This document shows, piece by piece, positions 36,796-46,475 of a stretch of DNA of 64,000 nt. Under the pieces are notes generated by a model. The model did no database searches. It saw only the letters and a list, made by a program, of their open reading frames with translations, and was not told where the DNA came from. Each line of letters begins with the position of its first letter. The stretch's first letter is position 1. Source of the DNA: Mesorhizobium loti (GTDB lineage Bacteria > Pseudomonadota > Alphaproteobacteria > Rhizobiales > Rhizobiaceae); the NCBI RefSeq assembly GCF_001510895.1, contig NZ_LPWA01000113.1, forward strand, positions 16,408-80,407, read 5' to 3'. The position numbers and the translations under genes are program-made.

Positions 36796-38255
36796 ATGTT
36801 GCAGGCGATAGCGAGTCACTGGTCTACGCTTATCCTCGCCCTCTCCCTGGCGATGGCGGCGGTCGGCATCGTCCACGCCATCATGACCAAGGAGGACGTA
36901 CGCGCCGCCACCGGCTGGGTCGGCGTGATGCTTCTGTCGCCCTTCCTCGGCGCCATCATCTACGCCATCGCCGGCATCAACCGCATCCGCCGCGCGACGA
37001 TCAGCGCCATGCGGCCGGTCACCGGCGAGGCCGCCGAGGCAAGGCACGACCGCGACGTCGCCATGGAGGCGTTGATCAGCGCCCAATACGGCCAGCGCTT
37101 CATCGGGCTGAAGACGCTCGGCGACAGGGTGGCGCGGCGGCCGCTGACGTCGGGAAACACCATTGCCGTGCTCGAGACCGGCGACGAGGCCTATACGGCG
37201 ATGTGCCGGGCGATCGACGGCGCGCACAAAAGCGTGCTTCTCGAGACCTATATTTTCGACAATGACGCGGTCGGACTGATGTTCGTCCAGTCGCTTGCCG
37301 GCGCGGTCAAACGCGGCGTCACCGTGCGCGTGCTGATCGACGCCGTCGGCGTGCGCTATTCCGTGCCCAGCGTTCTCCACCAGCTGAAGGAAGCCAACGT
37401 CGCCGTCGACCTCTTCAACGGCAACATCGTCATGGGCCTGAGACTTCCCTATGCCAATCTTAGAACCCACAGGAAGATCCTGGTCGTCGACGGCTCGGTG
37501 GCGTTCACGGGAGGCATGAACATCCGCAAGGGCTTCTCCGCCGAATTTGCCGGTTCCGACAGTTCCAGGGACACGCATTTCGAGGTCACCGGGCCGGTGG
37601 TGGCCGACCTGTTCGCGGTCGCCGCCGAGGATTGGCGCTTCGCCGGCAACGAGGCGCTGAAGGGCGACATCTGGCAAGTCGAACGAACCGCCCCGCCGCC
37701 CGGTCAGCCGATGCTGATCAGAGCCGTGGCGACGGGCCCGGATGCCTCGAACGAAACCAACCACAAACTGCTGATGGGGGCGTTTTCGGTCGCCCGCAAA
37801 TCGATCCGTATCATGTCGCCCTATTTCCTGCCGGACCGTGAGCTGATCAGCGCGCTGACCACGGCCGGCCGGCGCGGCGTCGAGATCGACATCGTCGTGC
37901 CGGCGGTAAACAACCTTTTCCTTGTCGACCATGCGATGACGGCGCAGTTCGACCAAGTGCTGAAGCACTATTGCCGCGTCTGGCGCCACGAAGGCCCGTT
38001 CGACCATTCCAAGCTGATGGCGATCGACGGTGTGTGGGCCTATGTCGGCTCGTCAAATCTCGCGCCCGGTCGCTGAGGCTGAATTTCGAGATCGACATGG
38101 AGATTCTGGATGCCGGCTTCGCCGCCGGTATCGAGGCCCGCATCGGCGGCGCGATGGCTTCCGCACAGCCGGTGACACTGCAGACGCTGAAGGCCCGGCC
38201 GTTCATCATTCGCGTTTTCGACCGATTGCTGTGGCTGGGATCGCCCTATCTTTAG
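36796..38255 (+). CDS. cls: Cardiolipin synthase, phospholipase D family (frameshifted)
   Basis: The corrected 486-residue enzyme condenses phosphatidylglycerol into cardiolipin at the inner membrane. Two N-terminal helices (STLILALSLAMAAVGIV and GWVGVMLLSPFLGAIIYAIAG) precede two HKD motifs: THRKILVVDG near residue 232 and DHSKLMAIDG near residue 408. The frame breaks near 38062, three codons after GSSN; one added base restores ARSLRLNFEIDMEI and the normal end WLGSPYL. The endonuclease/exonuclease/phosphatase gene follows by 24 bases on the same strand. Confidence 0.92.
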
Positions 38256-38279
38256 ACGAGGAAGACGAGCATCAGACCA

Positions 38280-39080
38280 ATGGAGCGAAACGCACGCAAC
38301 CTTCCCGAGACCGTGCTTCTGTCGATCCGCGGCAGAAAAATGCGCAAGGCGACGTCCACACCGCGCAAGCGGGTAGAAGGCGCCGAGATGGTGGTCGCCT
38401 CCTACAACGTCCACAAATGCATAGGCACCGACCGAAAATTCGACCCCGAACGGACCGCGCGCGTCATCCGTGAAATCAGCCCCGATGTCATCGCGCTGCA
38501 GGAGGCCGACAACCGCTTCGGCGATCGCGCCGGGCTGCTCGACCTCAACCGTCTCGAAATCGAAACCGGACTGGTGCCGGTACCGATCACCGGAAACAGT
38601 AAGGCACATGGCTGGCGCGGCAACGTGCTTCTGTTCAAGCGCGGCACGGTGCGCGACGTCCATCAGATCAAGCTGCCGGGCTTGGAGCCGCGCGGGGCGC
38701 TGGTCGCCGAGATCGATCTCGACGAGAGCCGGACGCTGCGTGTGATCGCGGCCCATCTCGGCCTCTTGCGCCGCTCGCGCTCTGAACAGGCGCGCGTCGT
38801 GCTCGATATCATGAGCAGCGTGGATGAAAGGCCGACGCTTTTGCTCGGCGACCTCAATGAATGGCGCCTCGGCAACCGCTCGGCGCTCAACACGCTGCAC
38901 ACGACCTTCGGTCACACGCCGCCGGCGGTGCCCACCTTTCCGTCGGGCCTGCCGGTGCTGGCGCTCGACCGTATCATGGGCAACCGGCACGGCATGGTCT
39001 CAGCCGTGGAAGCGCATGACACGCCGCTCTCGCGAGTCGCCTCCGATCATTTGCCGCTGACCGCTTTCGTGCATCTCTAG
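38280..39080 (+). CDS. Endonuclease/exonuclease/phosphatase-family protein
   Basis: The product is 266 residues. The EEP fold is shown by VASYNVHKCIG, DVIALQEADNRF with the metal-binding glutamate, AAHLGLLRRSRSEQ, LLGDLNEW and the terminal SDHLPLTAFV with the catalytic His. The family includes DNases, sphingomyelinases and inositol phosphatases. Its steady position next to a cardiolipin synthase in rhizobia suggests phospholipid turnover, but this is inference. Confidence 0.88.
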   Translation: MERNARNLPETVLLSIRGRKMRKATSTPRKRVEGAEMVVASYNVHKCIGTDRKFDPERTARVIREISPDVIALQEADNRFGDRAGLLDLNRLEIETGLVPVPITGNSKAHGWRGNVLLFKRGTVRDVHQIKLPGLEPRGALVAEIDLDESRTLRVIAAHLGLLRRSRSEQARVVLDIMSSVDERPTLLLGDLNEWRLGNRSALNTLHTTFGHTPPAVPTFPSGLPVLALDRIMGNRHGMVSAVEAHDTPLSRVASDHLPLTAFVHL

Positions 39081-39085
39081 CCGAG

Positions 39086-39610
39086 CTAAGCGTTGGCCGC
39101 TGCATGGCTGGCCGTCGGCGCCATTGGCGGCCCGATGATTTCGGCCTCATAGCGGGCGCTCACGCGCTTCAGAGCCTCGATATCGGGCGGCGTCGCAGGC
39201 GGCAATCCTTGCGCCTCCGCCGGCCGTCCGCCCTCGATGAATACCCGCTCGCCGCCGCCCGGCGTCAGCAGCGTCAACATCCGCGCCGGTTTGTCTCCTT
39301 CGACCACGAAAGTGTGGGGAACGTTTCGCGGCAGGAACACGAATGAGCCGGCGGTGGCCCGGAAGGTGCGATCGCCGCATTTCATCGTCAACTCCCCTTC
39401 CAGCACGTAGAAGGACTCGTCCTCGCGGCGATGGATGTGGAGCGGCGGCGAGAAACCCGGTGCGATCAGCGATTCCAGCAGGCCAAAGCCACCTCCGGTG
39501 CTGGCCTCGGTGGCCTTCACCGTCATGCGGTTCCTCAGAAACCAGATCGCCTCCCCCTCGCCCGGTCCCAGGAAACGGGCGTCATCGGCGGTATGGCTGG
39601 AGATTGTCAT
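39086..39610 (-). CDS. Cupin-domain protein
   Basis: The 174-residue protein has one cupin barrel: PPLHIHRREDESFYVLEGEL holds the His-x-His and Glu metal ligands of motif 1, and FVFLPRNVPHTFV holds the second-motif histidine. Similar proteins are quercetin-dioxygenase-like or simple metal-binding cupins of unknown function. A TetR gene is divergent with a perfect palindrome between them, so this cupin is probably under TetR control. Confidence 0.88.
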   Translation of the reverse strand: MTISSHTADDARFLGPGEGEAIWFLRNRMTVKATEASTGGGFGLLESLIAPGFSPPLHIHRREDESFYVLEGELTMKCGDRTFRATAGSFVFLPRNVPHTFVVEGDKPARMLTLLTPGGGERVFIEGGRPAEAQGLPPATPPDIEALKRVSARYEAEIIGPPMAPTASHAAANA

Positions 39611-39641
39611 GAAAGCCCTCTTTCAATTTGTCCAATATTCT

Positions 39642-39659
39642 ATTGCACTCTTGTGCAAT
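39642..39659. promoter_or_regulatory. Palindromic operator between cupin and TetR genes
   Basis: ATTGCAC and GTGCAAT form perfect seven-base arms around TCTT, and a further GTGCAC follows at 39662. The site lies 32 bases upstream of the cupin start and 28 bases upstream of the TetR start. Position and symmetry fit a TetR-family operator that would repress both genes. Confidence 0.75.
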
Positions 39660-39686
39660 TAGTGCACTTCGGTATACTTACCCCGC

Positions 39687-40321
39687 ATGAATGTCAATCC
39701 ACGCCTCCGCACCGCACAGAAGCGTCGCACGCGCAAAGCGATCGTCGACGCGGCGATCACGCTGCTTGCCCGCGGCGAGACACCGACCGTCAACGACGTG
39801 GCGGCCGCGGCCGACGTCTCGCGCCGGACCGTCTATCTCTATTTTCCGAGCTTCGACCAGCTGCTGCTCGATGCGACCGTCGGCGCGCTCAGCCAGGCGT
39901 CGGTCGATCGCGCCATCGAGCAGGCGAGCGATGACGGCGAAGCGCGCGTGGAGCATCTGGTCCGCGCGCTGCATCACGTCAGTCCCGAGGTCGAGCGTCT
40001 CGGGCGTTCGCTGATCCGCCTGACCGTCGACACGAACGGCGCGCCAAACGAGGAAGGCGTGCCGCGTCGCGGCTACCGCCGGATCGAATGGATCGAGTCG
40101 GCGCTGTCGCCGCTGCGGGATCGGCTGGATCCGGACCGATGGAATCAGCTTGTCCGGGCGTTGGCATGGTGATCGGTTGGGAGGCGCTGATCGTGCAGCG
40201 CGACGTATGCGGCCTTGGCGCGGAAGAGGGTGAAAACCTTTCGGTGTGGGCAGCCAACGCTCTTGTGCAGGCCGCACTCGAGGATGAGCGCAATGACGGC
40301 ACCCCGTTATCACGGAGTTAG
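39687..40321 (+). CDS. TetR/AcrR-family regulator (frameshifted)
   Basis: The corrected protein is 211 residues. The N-terminal helix-turn-helix reads VNDVAAAADVSRRTVYLYF, and the all-helical ligand domain follows. The frame is lost near 40164 (TTGGCATGG), and one added base restores RALAMVIGWEALIVQRDVCG and the expected C-terminal helices. It probably represses itself and the divergent cupin gene through the palindrome between them. Its stop overlaps the convergent stop of the BTAD-regulator gene by three bases. Confidence 0.88.
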
Positions 40322-42289
40322 GAGTTCGGAAGGCCGGCCCTCGACAGCATTTCAAGGAAGCGGGCGTGATGGTCTTCCTTCACATAGCGCGGCAGAAAGC
40401 CGGGACAGACATTGCCCAGGTTGAGATGAGGCAGTTGTGACAGGCAATGATGGATGGCGCGTGAGGCTTCTTCATTGTTTCCGGTCGCCGAGGCAGCGGC
40501 CGCCCAATACAGGGCGCCGCGGACGAAACCCGGCTTTGTCCTGACCACCCTGCGGGCGACTTCGAGCGCCCTGCGGTCGTCGCCGCCGGCGAACAGCGCC
40601 ACGGCCAGACCGTGATGGCGCCAGAAGTCGATGACATCATGCGCGCCGAGCCGGATCGCTTCATTGGCCTCGCGCAGCGCCTCGCTCACTTGGCCGCGCA
40701 GGCCGTAGAGCTCGCCCAGGTCACCGTGGCCGCTCGGATAGCTCGGGTTGAGGCTGACGGCGTGACGGCATTCGACAATCGCCTCGTCGACCCGACCGTC
40801 ACACAAATAGGCAAAAGACAGGATGCAGCGGGCGATTTCATCGTCCGGCACGGCCCGTACCGAATCTTCGGCAAGCCGGATCGCCTTGTTGACGTGCTCC
40901 CGCTTGCCCGGCAGCGCGCCGAAGGCAAGCCCCATGGTCGTCGCGATGGAGAGTGTCCGCTTCGCCCGGGCATTTTCAGGGGCAATCGACAGCGCCTTCG
41001 CGGCGAGCTCCTTCGACTCCAACAGCGAATCCCTGGTCATCTCGAAGTACTTCATCAGAGCTTCATTCACCAACCTGCGCACTTCGGGAGAGCCTGGCGG
41101 ACTCTTGTCGCGAACTTTCCAGTTGGTCAGTTGAAGTTCGAGCTGACCGCCAGCACGACCGACTGTGCGATCCTGTCCTGGAATTCGAGGGCGTTCTCCG
41201 AGTGGCTGTCGAATTTCTGCGCCCAAACATTGTGACCGCCGGCAGCGTCAACAAGCTGGACGTTCACCCTCAATCCGGCCCCGGACCTCTGGATGCTGCC
41301 ATTGAGCATGTAGCGGGCCCGCAGGGTAGCCGGCGCCTTGGAATCCTCGCCGCTTTCCGAGGGCGGGAGCCTGAGAGAACGACATAGTTGGCCACCTCGG
41401 AGAGGGCCGTGGTGATGTCATGAACGAGGCCCTTGGCGAAGAAGTCGTCGCCTCGCTTTCCCGTCAGATTGACGAAGTCGCCGACACTGATGGATGGACG
41501 CCCGAGGCGCTGACCGGCCGGAACCGCATTTGCCGGCTGCTGACCTGGCGAAGTATCGGCAACAGAGAGCGATTGCCAAAGCGCTCGGGTCTCCGGGCTG
41601 ACGTTGACACCATACTCCTTCTTCAACACGCTTCTGCATACCTCGAAGGTTCGCAACGCCTTGTCTCGCTGTCCGCAGGCTATGAGCAGTTCCATCTTCA
41701 GCCGGTAGGATTCCTCTCGCGTCGGCTCCATGGCCAGGATTCGATCGGCCACGGCCAGCCCGCTTTCGGCATCCACGAGACGAGCGAGCTTCTCCATCGA
41801 CTCAAGCGCGCGGCCCAGCAGCCTTTCGCGTTCCAATGCCGCCCAATCATCGAAAGCATTGCTGCCGAGGTAGAGGCCATCGAGGAATGGCCCGGCGTAA
41901 AGTGCCAGAGCCGTTTCGAGTTCCGGCGCGGAACGGGCTGACAGGCCCGTTTCGAAGTCCTCCACGTCAACCCGCACCGCGCCCGGCCTGATGCCGATCA
42001 GCTCCTTGCGGGAATGGATGATATCGATGCCCGCCCGTGACAGATCCTGGCGCAGGACGCTGAGCGTTTGCCGCAGACTGTTGCGCGAGTGTTCGCTGTC
42101 GCTATCGCCCCACAAGAGGTCGGCCAGCCTCTCCCGTGGCGCCGCCATGCCCGGACAGCGGGCCAGATAGGCGAGGATCGCGGGGCCGCGCTTTCCGGTC
42201 AGCCAGACCGGGTCGCCGGTTTCCTTTTCAAGCTGGAACCCGCCGAAGAGTGAGATATTGCCGACAGCGACGCCGTCCCAACTTACCAT
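40318..42289 (-). CDS. SARP/BTAD-type transcriptional regulator with TPR domain (two frameshifts)
   Basis: The corrected length is 657 residues. The N-terminal OmpR-like winged helix (residues ~10-95: TGKRGPAILAYLARCPG, RNSLRQTLSVLRQDL) and the BTAD all-helical domain (~105-245: ALALYAGPFLDGL, ESYRLKMELLIACGQRDKAL) match the DNA-binding half of actinomycete antibiotic regulators. A middle domain (SISVGDFVNLTGKRGDDFFA, later ARYMLNGSIQRSG) and C-terminal TPRs follow, as in the wHTH-TPR protein at 60173. Single bases are missing near 41374 and 41133; adding them gives ESGEDSKAPATLRARYMLNG and SSNFQLTNWKVRDKSPPG. It is divergent from the sensor-MFS gene and is the obvious candidate to control it. 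Confidence 0.85.
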
Positions 42290-42318
42290 TGTTTAACAGG
42301 CCCCAGCCTGACGGAATC

Positions 42319-42392
42319 CTAACTCAAAACTAACGCTTCGCAAACCGTAAGACCGCGCGTTCAAGCGCTGTCGTGACGGCAGATCAACTAAG
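42319..42392 (+). promoter_or_regulatory. Bipartite promoter/operator element, copy 1
   Basis: CTAACTCAAAACTAACGCT (42319-42337) contains two CTAAC units exactly 11 bases apart, and CAAGCGCTGTCGTGACG follows at 42362-42378. The same two blocks, again 43 bases apart (start to start), occur at 46343-46402 before the DUF1194 gene. The copy here lies 30 bases upstream of the BTAD regulator's start and about 150 bases before the sensor-MFS gene. Direct repeats with an 11-bp period are typical sites for SARP-type regulators, so this is a probable binding site for the neighbouring BTAD protein. Confidence 0.65.
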
Positions 42393-42539
42393 CTCCCCAC
42401 GAAGGGCCTAGCGTAGTGATATGCAGCCGAGCCGCCGATCGTTTTGGCCAAATTCCGGAGATCTTCTACCGCACCGGAATAAGCCATTTCTATCTTTAAG
42501 TAGAAACGAAACTAGAGATTATATTATCTCATAACAATC

Positions 42540-45305
42540 ATGACACTACTTACGCGAAGTTGGCTTTCTCTGACTGTTGTTCTTTCTATTGTTATTACTA
42601 TTTTGTCTGTTCTTGTAAGGTTGCAGAATGAGGCCGTCTATTCGCAGCTTCTGCGACAGCGCCTTTCGGTCATCGCTGCGGCGACCGCCGCCCCTTTCAG
42701 GTCGGTCTCGGAGTTGGGTCTGCCGATCGCCACGATACGCAATGCAGAGGATCTGCTGAACCGGGCCTATCGGACAGACCCGGCCATTTCCAACATCGTG
42801 TTGCTCGATACATCGGGCGACGTCGTCTCGTCAGTGTCGAACGAACCCATTCCATTCACCGCGCGGCAAATGGGGCGCGCCATGGAAGAGGGCTCAAATG
42901 GCATGTGGGATCTTGAGACAGCAGCCGCATTGGTCAGCGGCGCAAGCATACTGGACGAGAGCGGTGAACCGTCAGGTGCGTTAGCAGTCATTTACCCGAC
43001 GGAGGAATTGCGGACGCACAATAGCCTGATCAGTTCGAAGATTCGGATGTCGGCGGTGGCGCTCCTGGCCGGATTCTCGGCACTGGCCTACGTTGCGCTG
43101 CGCTACCGGCTGCGCGCGACCGTTCGGACCCTCGACGATATCGCCAGCCACGCCGAAGATGACACCATAGTGGCGGCCCGCGATTTTGCCGATTTTCGCA
43201 CCGCGCTTGTCGCCGGCACCGCAAAATACCGCGTGGCACTGGCGAACCTTACGGCGATGATGCCAGCCGACCGCGGAGGCAATCCACCGGCAGGCGTGCA
43301 GAGCGCTGACGTGATCTCGGTTCCTGACTGCCCCATGGCCATTGCAGTATCGCGCAGGCTTACGCTGCTCATTGCCGCCCTGGTATTGGGGGCAACCGCG
43401 TCGCTCGGCGCCGTCGCCTACCGGAGCATAGATCAATCCTTCGCCCCCGAACTTGAAAGACGTACAAGGCTTATCGGCACCATAGCCAATGACGCCATCG
43501 CCCGCACGCTCCAGGCCGGCGTACCGCTCGACATGATGGTTGGGGGACGGGATTTCTTCAGGTCCCTGCTTCACGACTTTCCCGAAATCTCCAACTTCGC
43601 GCTTGTCACCAACCGCCCCATCCTGGTGGTGGGCGATCAGCCCCCGACGCCTACGATGCTTGGGACCGGGACCACGGTGCCGATCGTCGTCGACGGCAAG
43701 GCGATCGCCAATCTCGTCGTCATCAAGAATGCCGGCTACCTGTCGCGCGAGTTCCGGGATGTGGTTCTCGACCTCCTGGTCGTGACTCTGGTCACAATTC
43801 TTTTGGCCGTCGAGCTGGTTTCGGTCATGACCAACCACTCGCTGGCCGGACCGCTGAACCGCCTCGACTACATCCTGAAGCTACAGGCGGCCGGCGATTT
43901 CTCCCGCAGCATACTGGCAAACGGGATCAGCGCCGTCGATCGGCTGGGCCAAGCCCTTTCCTTGAGGGCGGAGCGGCTTGGGGCAATGATGGCGGCCGTT
44001 CGCGGACCGCCCGACGGCAACCGCGCCCTGCAATTGGAACCAGGCCTCATCATCCCGGCCGGCAGGCCGTTGATGATGCGGTTCTGCAGCCTCAGCGACG
44101 TGCGGCTGCCCCTCTTCCTGATCGCGGCGGCCGACTCCTTTTCGCTGTCGTTCTTTTCGCTTTATGTCCGCGACGCTGACAACCCGTTGACCTGGCTCAA
44201 TCCAGGCATCGTCATCAGCTTGCCGCTGGCCGCCTATCTCATCGCCATCGTTGCCGGTTCACCCTACGCGCGACCGCTGTCCAAGCGCTTTGGCCACCGC
44301 AACCTGTTCCTGTTTGCATCGATCCCGGCGGCTCTCGCCAACATTGGCTACTTTATTTCCAGCAATGTAGTGGAAATCATCTTTTTCAGTGTTCTCAGCG
44401 GCATCGGCTATGCCTTTGCCTCGCTCTCCTGCCAAGACTACGTCATCGACGCTGCCCCAAAGGAGCAACGCGGCCAGGCGCTCGGCCTGTTCCACGTGGC
44501 ACTGTTCGGCGGCTTTTATGCCGGAACTGCGTTGGGCGGCGTGATGGCCGACCGCCTGGGCGAGCGAAGTGTATTCCTGGTCTGCGCAGCTTTGATCCTG
44601 ACTTCGGCTGCTATGATCACCCAGATGCTGCCCGCAGCCAGCCGCGTTCCGGCGATGGCCAAAACCAGCGATCGCGCCAGCCTCGGGCAGTTGCTTGGAG
44701 CGATGGCTGACGGGAAATTCGCGACACTCTTGTTTGGCATTATCCTGCCCCAGACGATCCTCGATCAGGTCTTCATCTCGTACCTGCTGTCGCTGCAGAT
44801 GAATGCGCTGGGCGCGTCCACAGCCGATACCGGACGTATGATGATGATCTATTTTCTCATGGTCATCCTGTCGGGATCGCTTTACGGGCGGCTGCCGGCG
44901 GACAAGATCCCGACTGTGATCATCACCATGGCCGGAGCGCTGCTTGGCGGAGTGACGCTGCTCGCGGCGGCGGCAATGACCAGTGGCTGGACCATGCTTG
45001 CCGCCGCAATCGGAACCGGCCTCGGCTACGGACTGGTAACCGGGCCCCAGACGGCCACGATAATGGAGCTGGCTGAAGGACGGCTCGCCCATATCGGCTC
45101 GGAAAAGATCCTCGGCACTGTCAGGGTCATGGAGCGGCTCGGCAGCGTCGCGGGCCTGATCGTCATTGCCGGCGTCGCGGGAAGGTTTGGCTACTCCGCC
45201 GGAATGGGCCTGATCGCCGTTTTGGTGCTGGCCGGAGTCGGCACGTACTTCATCTACCACGTGGCAAGCCCGGGCTTGCCGATTATGGACGGGAGGAAAG
45301 CATGA
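42540..45305 (+). CDS. Dual sensor module - MFS transporter fusion protein
   Basis: The 921-residue protein is in one intact frame. Segment order: TM1 (~8-27); a ~140-residue periplasmic domain; TM2 (~169-188); a cytoplasmic linker with a HAMP-like start (RYRLRATVRTLDDIASH); TM3 (~274-294); a second periplasmic domain (~295-405); TM4 (~408-430); a second HAMP-like stretch (NHSLAGPLNRLDYILKLQAAGDFSR); then a 12-helix MFS transporter (~520-905, with AKPLSKRFGHRN-like loop 2-3, here RPLSKRFGHRNLF). Both periplasmic parts resemble CACHE/PAS-type receptor domains of histidine kinases. The stop overlaps the next gene's start (ATGA). No good ribosome-binding site precedes ATG 42540, and the first 60 bases are AT-rich. 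Signal-gated transport is inferred. Confidence 0.82.
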   Translation: MTLLTRSWLSLTVVLSIVITILSVLVRLQNEAVYSQLLRQRLSVIAAATAAPFRSVSELGLPIATIRNAEDLLNRAYRTDPAISNIVLLDTSGDVVSSVSNEPIPFTARQMGRAMEEGSNGMWDLETAAALVSGASILDESGEPSGALAVIYPTEELRTHNSLISSKIRMSAVALLAGFSALAYVALRYRLRATVRTLDDIASHAEDDTIVAARDFADFRTALVAGTAKYRVALANLTAMMPADRGGNPPAGVQSADVISVPDCPMAIAVSRRLTLLIAALVLGATASLGAVAYRSIDQSFAPELERRTRLIGTIANDAIARTLQAGVPLDMMVGGRDFFRSLLHDFPEISNFALVTNRPILVVGDQPPTPTMLGTGTTVPIVVDGKAIANLVVIKNAGYLSREFRDVVLDLLVVTLVTILLAVELVSVMTNHSLAGPLNRLDYILKLQAAGDFSRSILANGISAVDRLGQALSLRAERLGAMMAAVRGPPDGNRALQLEPGLIIPAGRPLMMRFCSLSDVRLPLFLIAAADSFSLSFFSLYVRDADNPLTWLNPGIVISLPLAAYLIAIVAGSPYARPLSKRFGHRNLFLFASIPAALANIGYFISSNVVEIIFFSVLSGIGYAFASLSCQDYVIDAAPKEQRGQALGLFHVALFGGFYAGTALGGVMADRLGERSVFLVCAALILTSAAMITQMLPAASRVPAMAKTSDRASLGQLLGAMADGKFATLLFGIILPQTILDQVFISYLLSLQMNALGASTADTGRMMMIYFLMVILSGSLYGRLPADKIPTVIITMAGALLGGVTLLAAAAMTSGWTMLAAAIGTGLGYGLVTGPQTATIMELAEGRLAHIGSEKILGTVRVMERLGSVAGLIVIAGVAGRFGYSAGMGLIAVLVLAGVGTYFIYHVASPGLPIMDGRKA

Positions 45306-46305
45306 AATTCGCGAATCATATGTTGGTCGGGACCGTTTTGGCTGCTTGCGTCGTTCTCCCGCCTACGGCGGAAGCGGCAAAGAAGACTGTCGTGATGATC
45401 ACCTGGCTGGGCTGCGAGGATGTCTGTAAAGGCTGAAGGATTCGCTCGAGGAAAAGAAGGTCGATGTCAGCTTCATCGTTGACGACGCGGCCCAGGACAA
45501 GGAAAAGCTGCCCGGCTTCATCAAGGACGCACGCCAGCGCAAGGCCGACGTCGTGGTCACCTGGGGCACAAAGACCACGCTCGGCATGGTCGGCACGTTG
45601 AAGGACCGGCAGAATCCCGAACTTCTCAACGACATCCCAGTGGTGTTCACCGTCGTGGCCGACCCGGTCGGGTCGGGCATCATCGAGAGCTACGACAAAA
45701 CCGGCCGCGCCAACGTGACCGGCACCCGAAACAGGGTCCCCGAAAGCGTCAACATCAAGAGCATCACGCGCTACCTGCCGAGCTTCAACCATCTGGGTCT
45801 CCTGTTCGATCGCAGCGAGCCCAACTCCGTGAAGAAGATGGAGGAACTGACGGCGTTGTCACAGAAAATGAAGTTCGCTTTCAACGCCTTGCCGCTCCCG
45901 ACACTCCCCGACGGCACGCCGGATCCAGCCAAGCTGCCCGACGCTGCCGCCCAGTTGAAACAGGCCGGCGTGCAGTTCGTCTATCTCGGTTCGAGCACGT
46001 TCCTGGAGAAGAACGCCGACGCCTTCACCAATGCTGCCGTGGCCAACGGCCTGCCAGTTCTCAGCCCCTACGAGCATCTGGTCAGCGAGTCTCAAGCGCT
46101 GATGTCGGTGGCGGCCCGCGACTACGACGTCGGCAAGCTTGCGGGAGATCAAGTTGCCAAGATCCTGATGGAGAACGCCAAGCCAGGTGACATGCCGGTC
46201 GTAGCGATCGACAAGTTTGCCTATCTGGTGAACATGAAGGTTGCCAGGAAGCTCAACCTGCTCCCGCCGGTCGAGTTCCTGCAATTTGTAGAGAAGGTGG
46301 AGTAG
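45302..46305 (+). CDS. ABC-type substrate-binding protein, PF04392 family (frameshifted)
   Basis: The corrected protein is 334 residues. A signal peptide (MLVGTVLAACVVLPPTAEA) is followed by the two-lobed receptor of the ABC_sub_bind family, known in some bacteria as a binding protein for aromatic amino acids (TrpX). Typical parts are ADVVVTWGTKTT, VVFTVVADPVGSGII and NVTGTRNRVP. One G is missing near 45431 (AAAGGCTG for AAAGGGCTG). The ATG overlaps the sensor-MFS stop by four bases. No ABC permease or ATPase is present, so this receptor probably serves the sensor domains or the MFS protein of its operon. That link is inference. Confidence 0.85.
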
Positions 46306-46342
46306 CTTTGGCCAAGAACTGCCTTGCCTCCTTCTCCAAATT

Positions 46343-46402
46343 CTAACTCAAAACTAACGCTGTAGAACCTCCGCCGCCCCGCCTCCAAGCGCTGCCGTGA
46401 CG
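46343..46402 (+). promoter_or_regulatory. Bipartite promoter/operator element, copy 2
   Basis: CTAACTCAAAACTAACGCT (46343-46361) is identical to the block at 42319-42337, and CAAGCGCTGCCGTGACG (46386-46402) differs by one base from its partner at 42362-42378. The spacing is the same (43 bases). The sequence between the blocks is not conserved, so this is a functional motif pair and not a recent duplication. It lies 73 bases upstream of the DUF1194 start, which would therefore have its own promoter under the same control. Confidence 0.65.
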
Positions 46403-46475
46403 ATAGGTCAGTTAGATTTCGCTGAATTAGTTGTGCCTGAAACCTGTCATGGGTTTCCGCCCGGATATACAGCGA

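Noticed and set aside
42421..42483. Small open frame starting ATGCAGCCGAGC in the leader of the sensor-MFS gene
   Set aside because: Twenty codons, no ribosome-binding site and no overlap with the gene start. A leader peptide cannot be supported from this alone.
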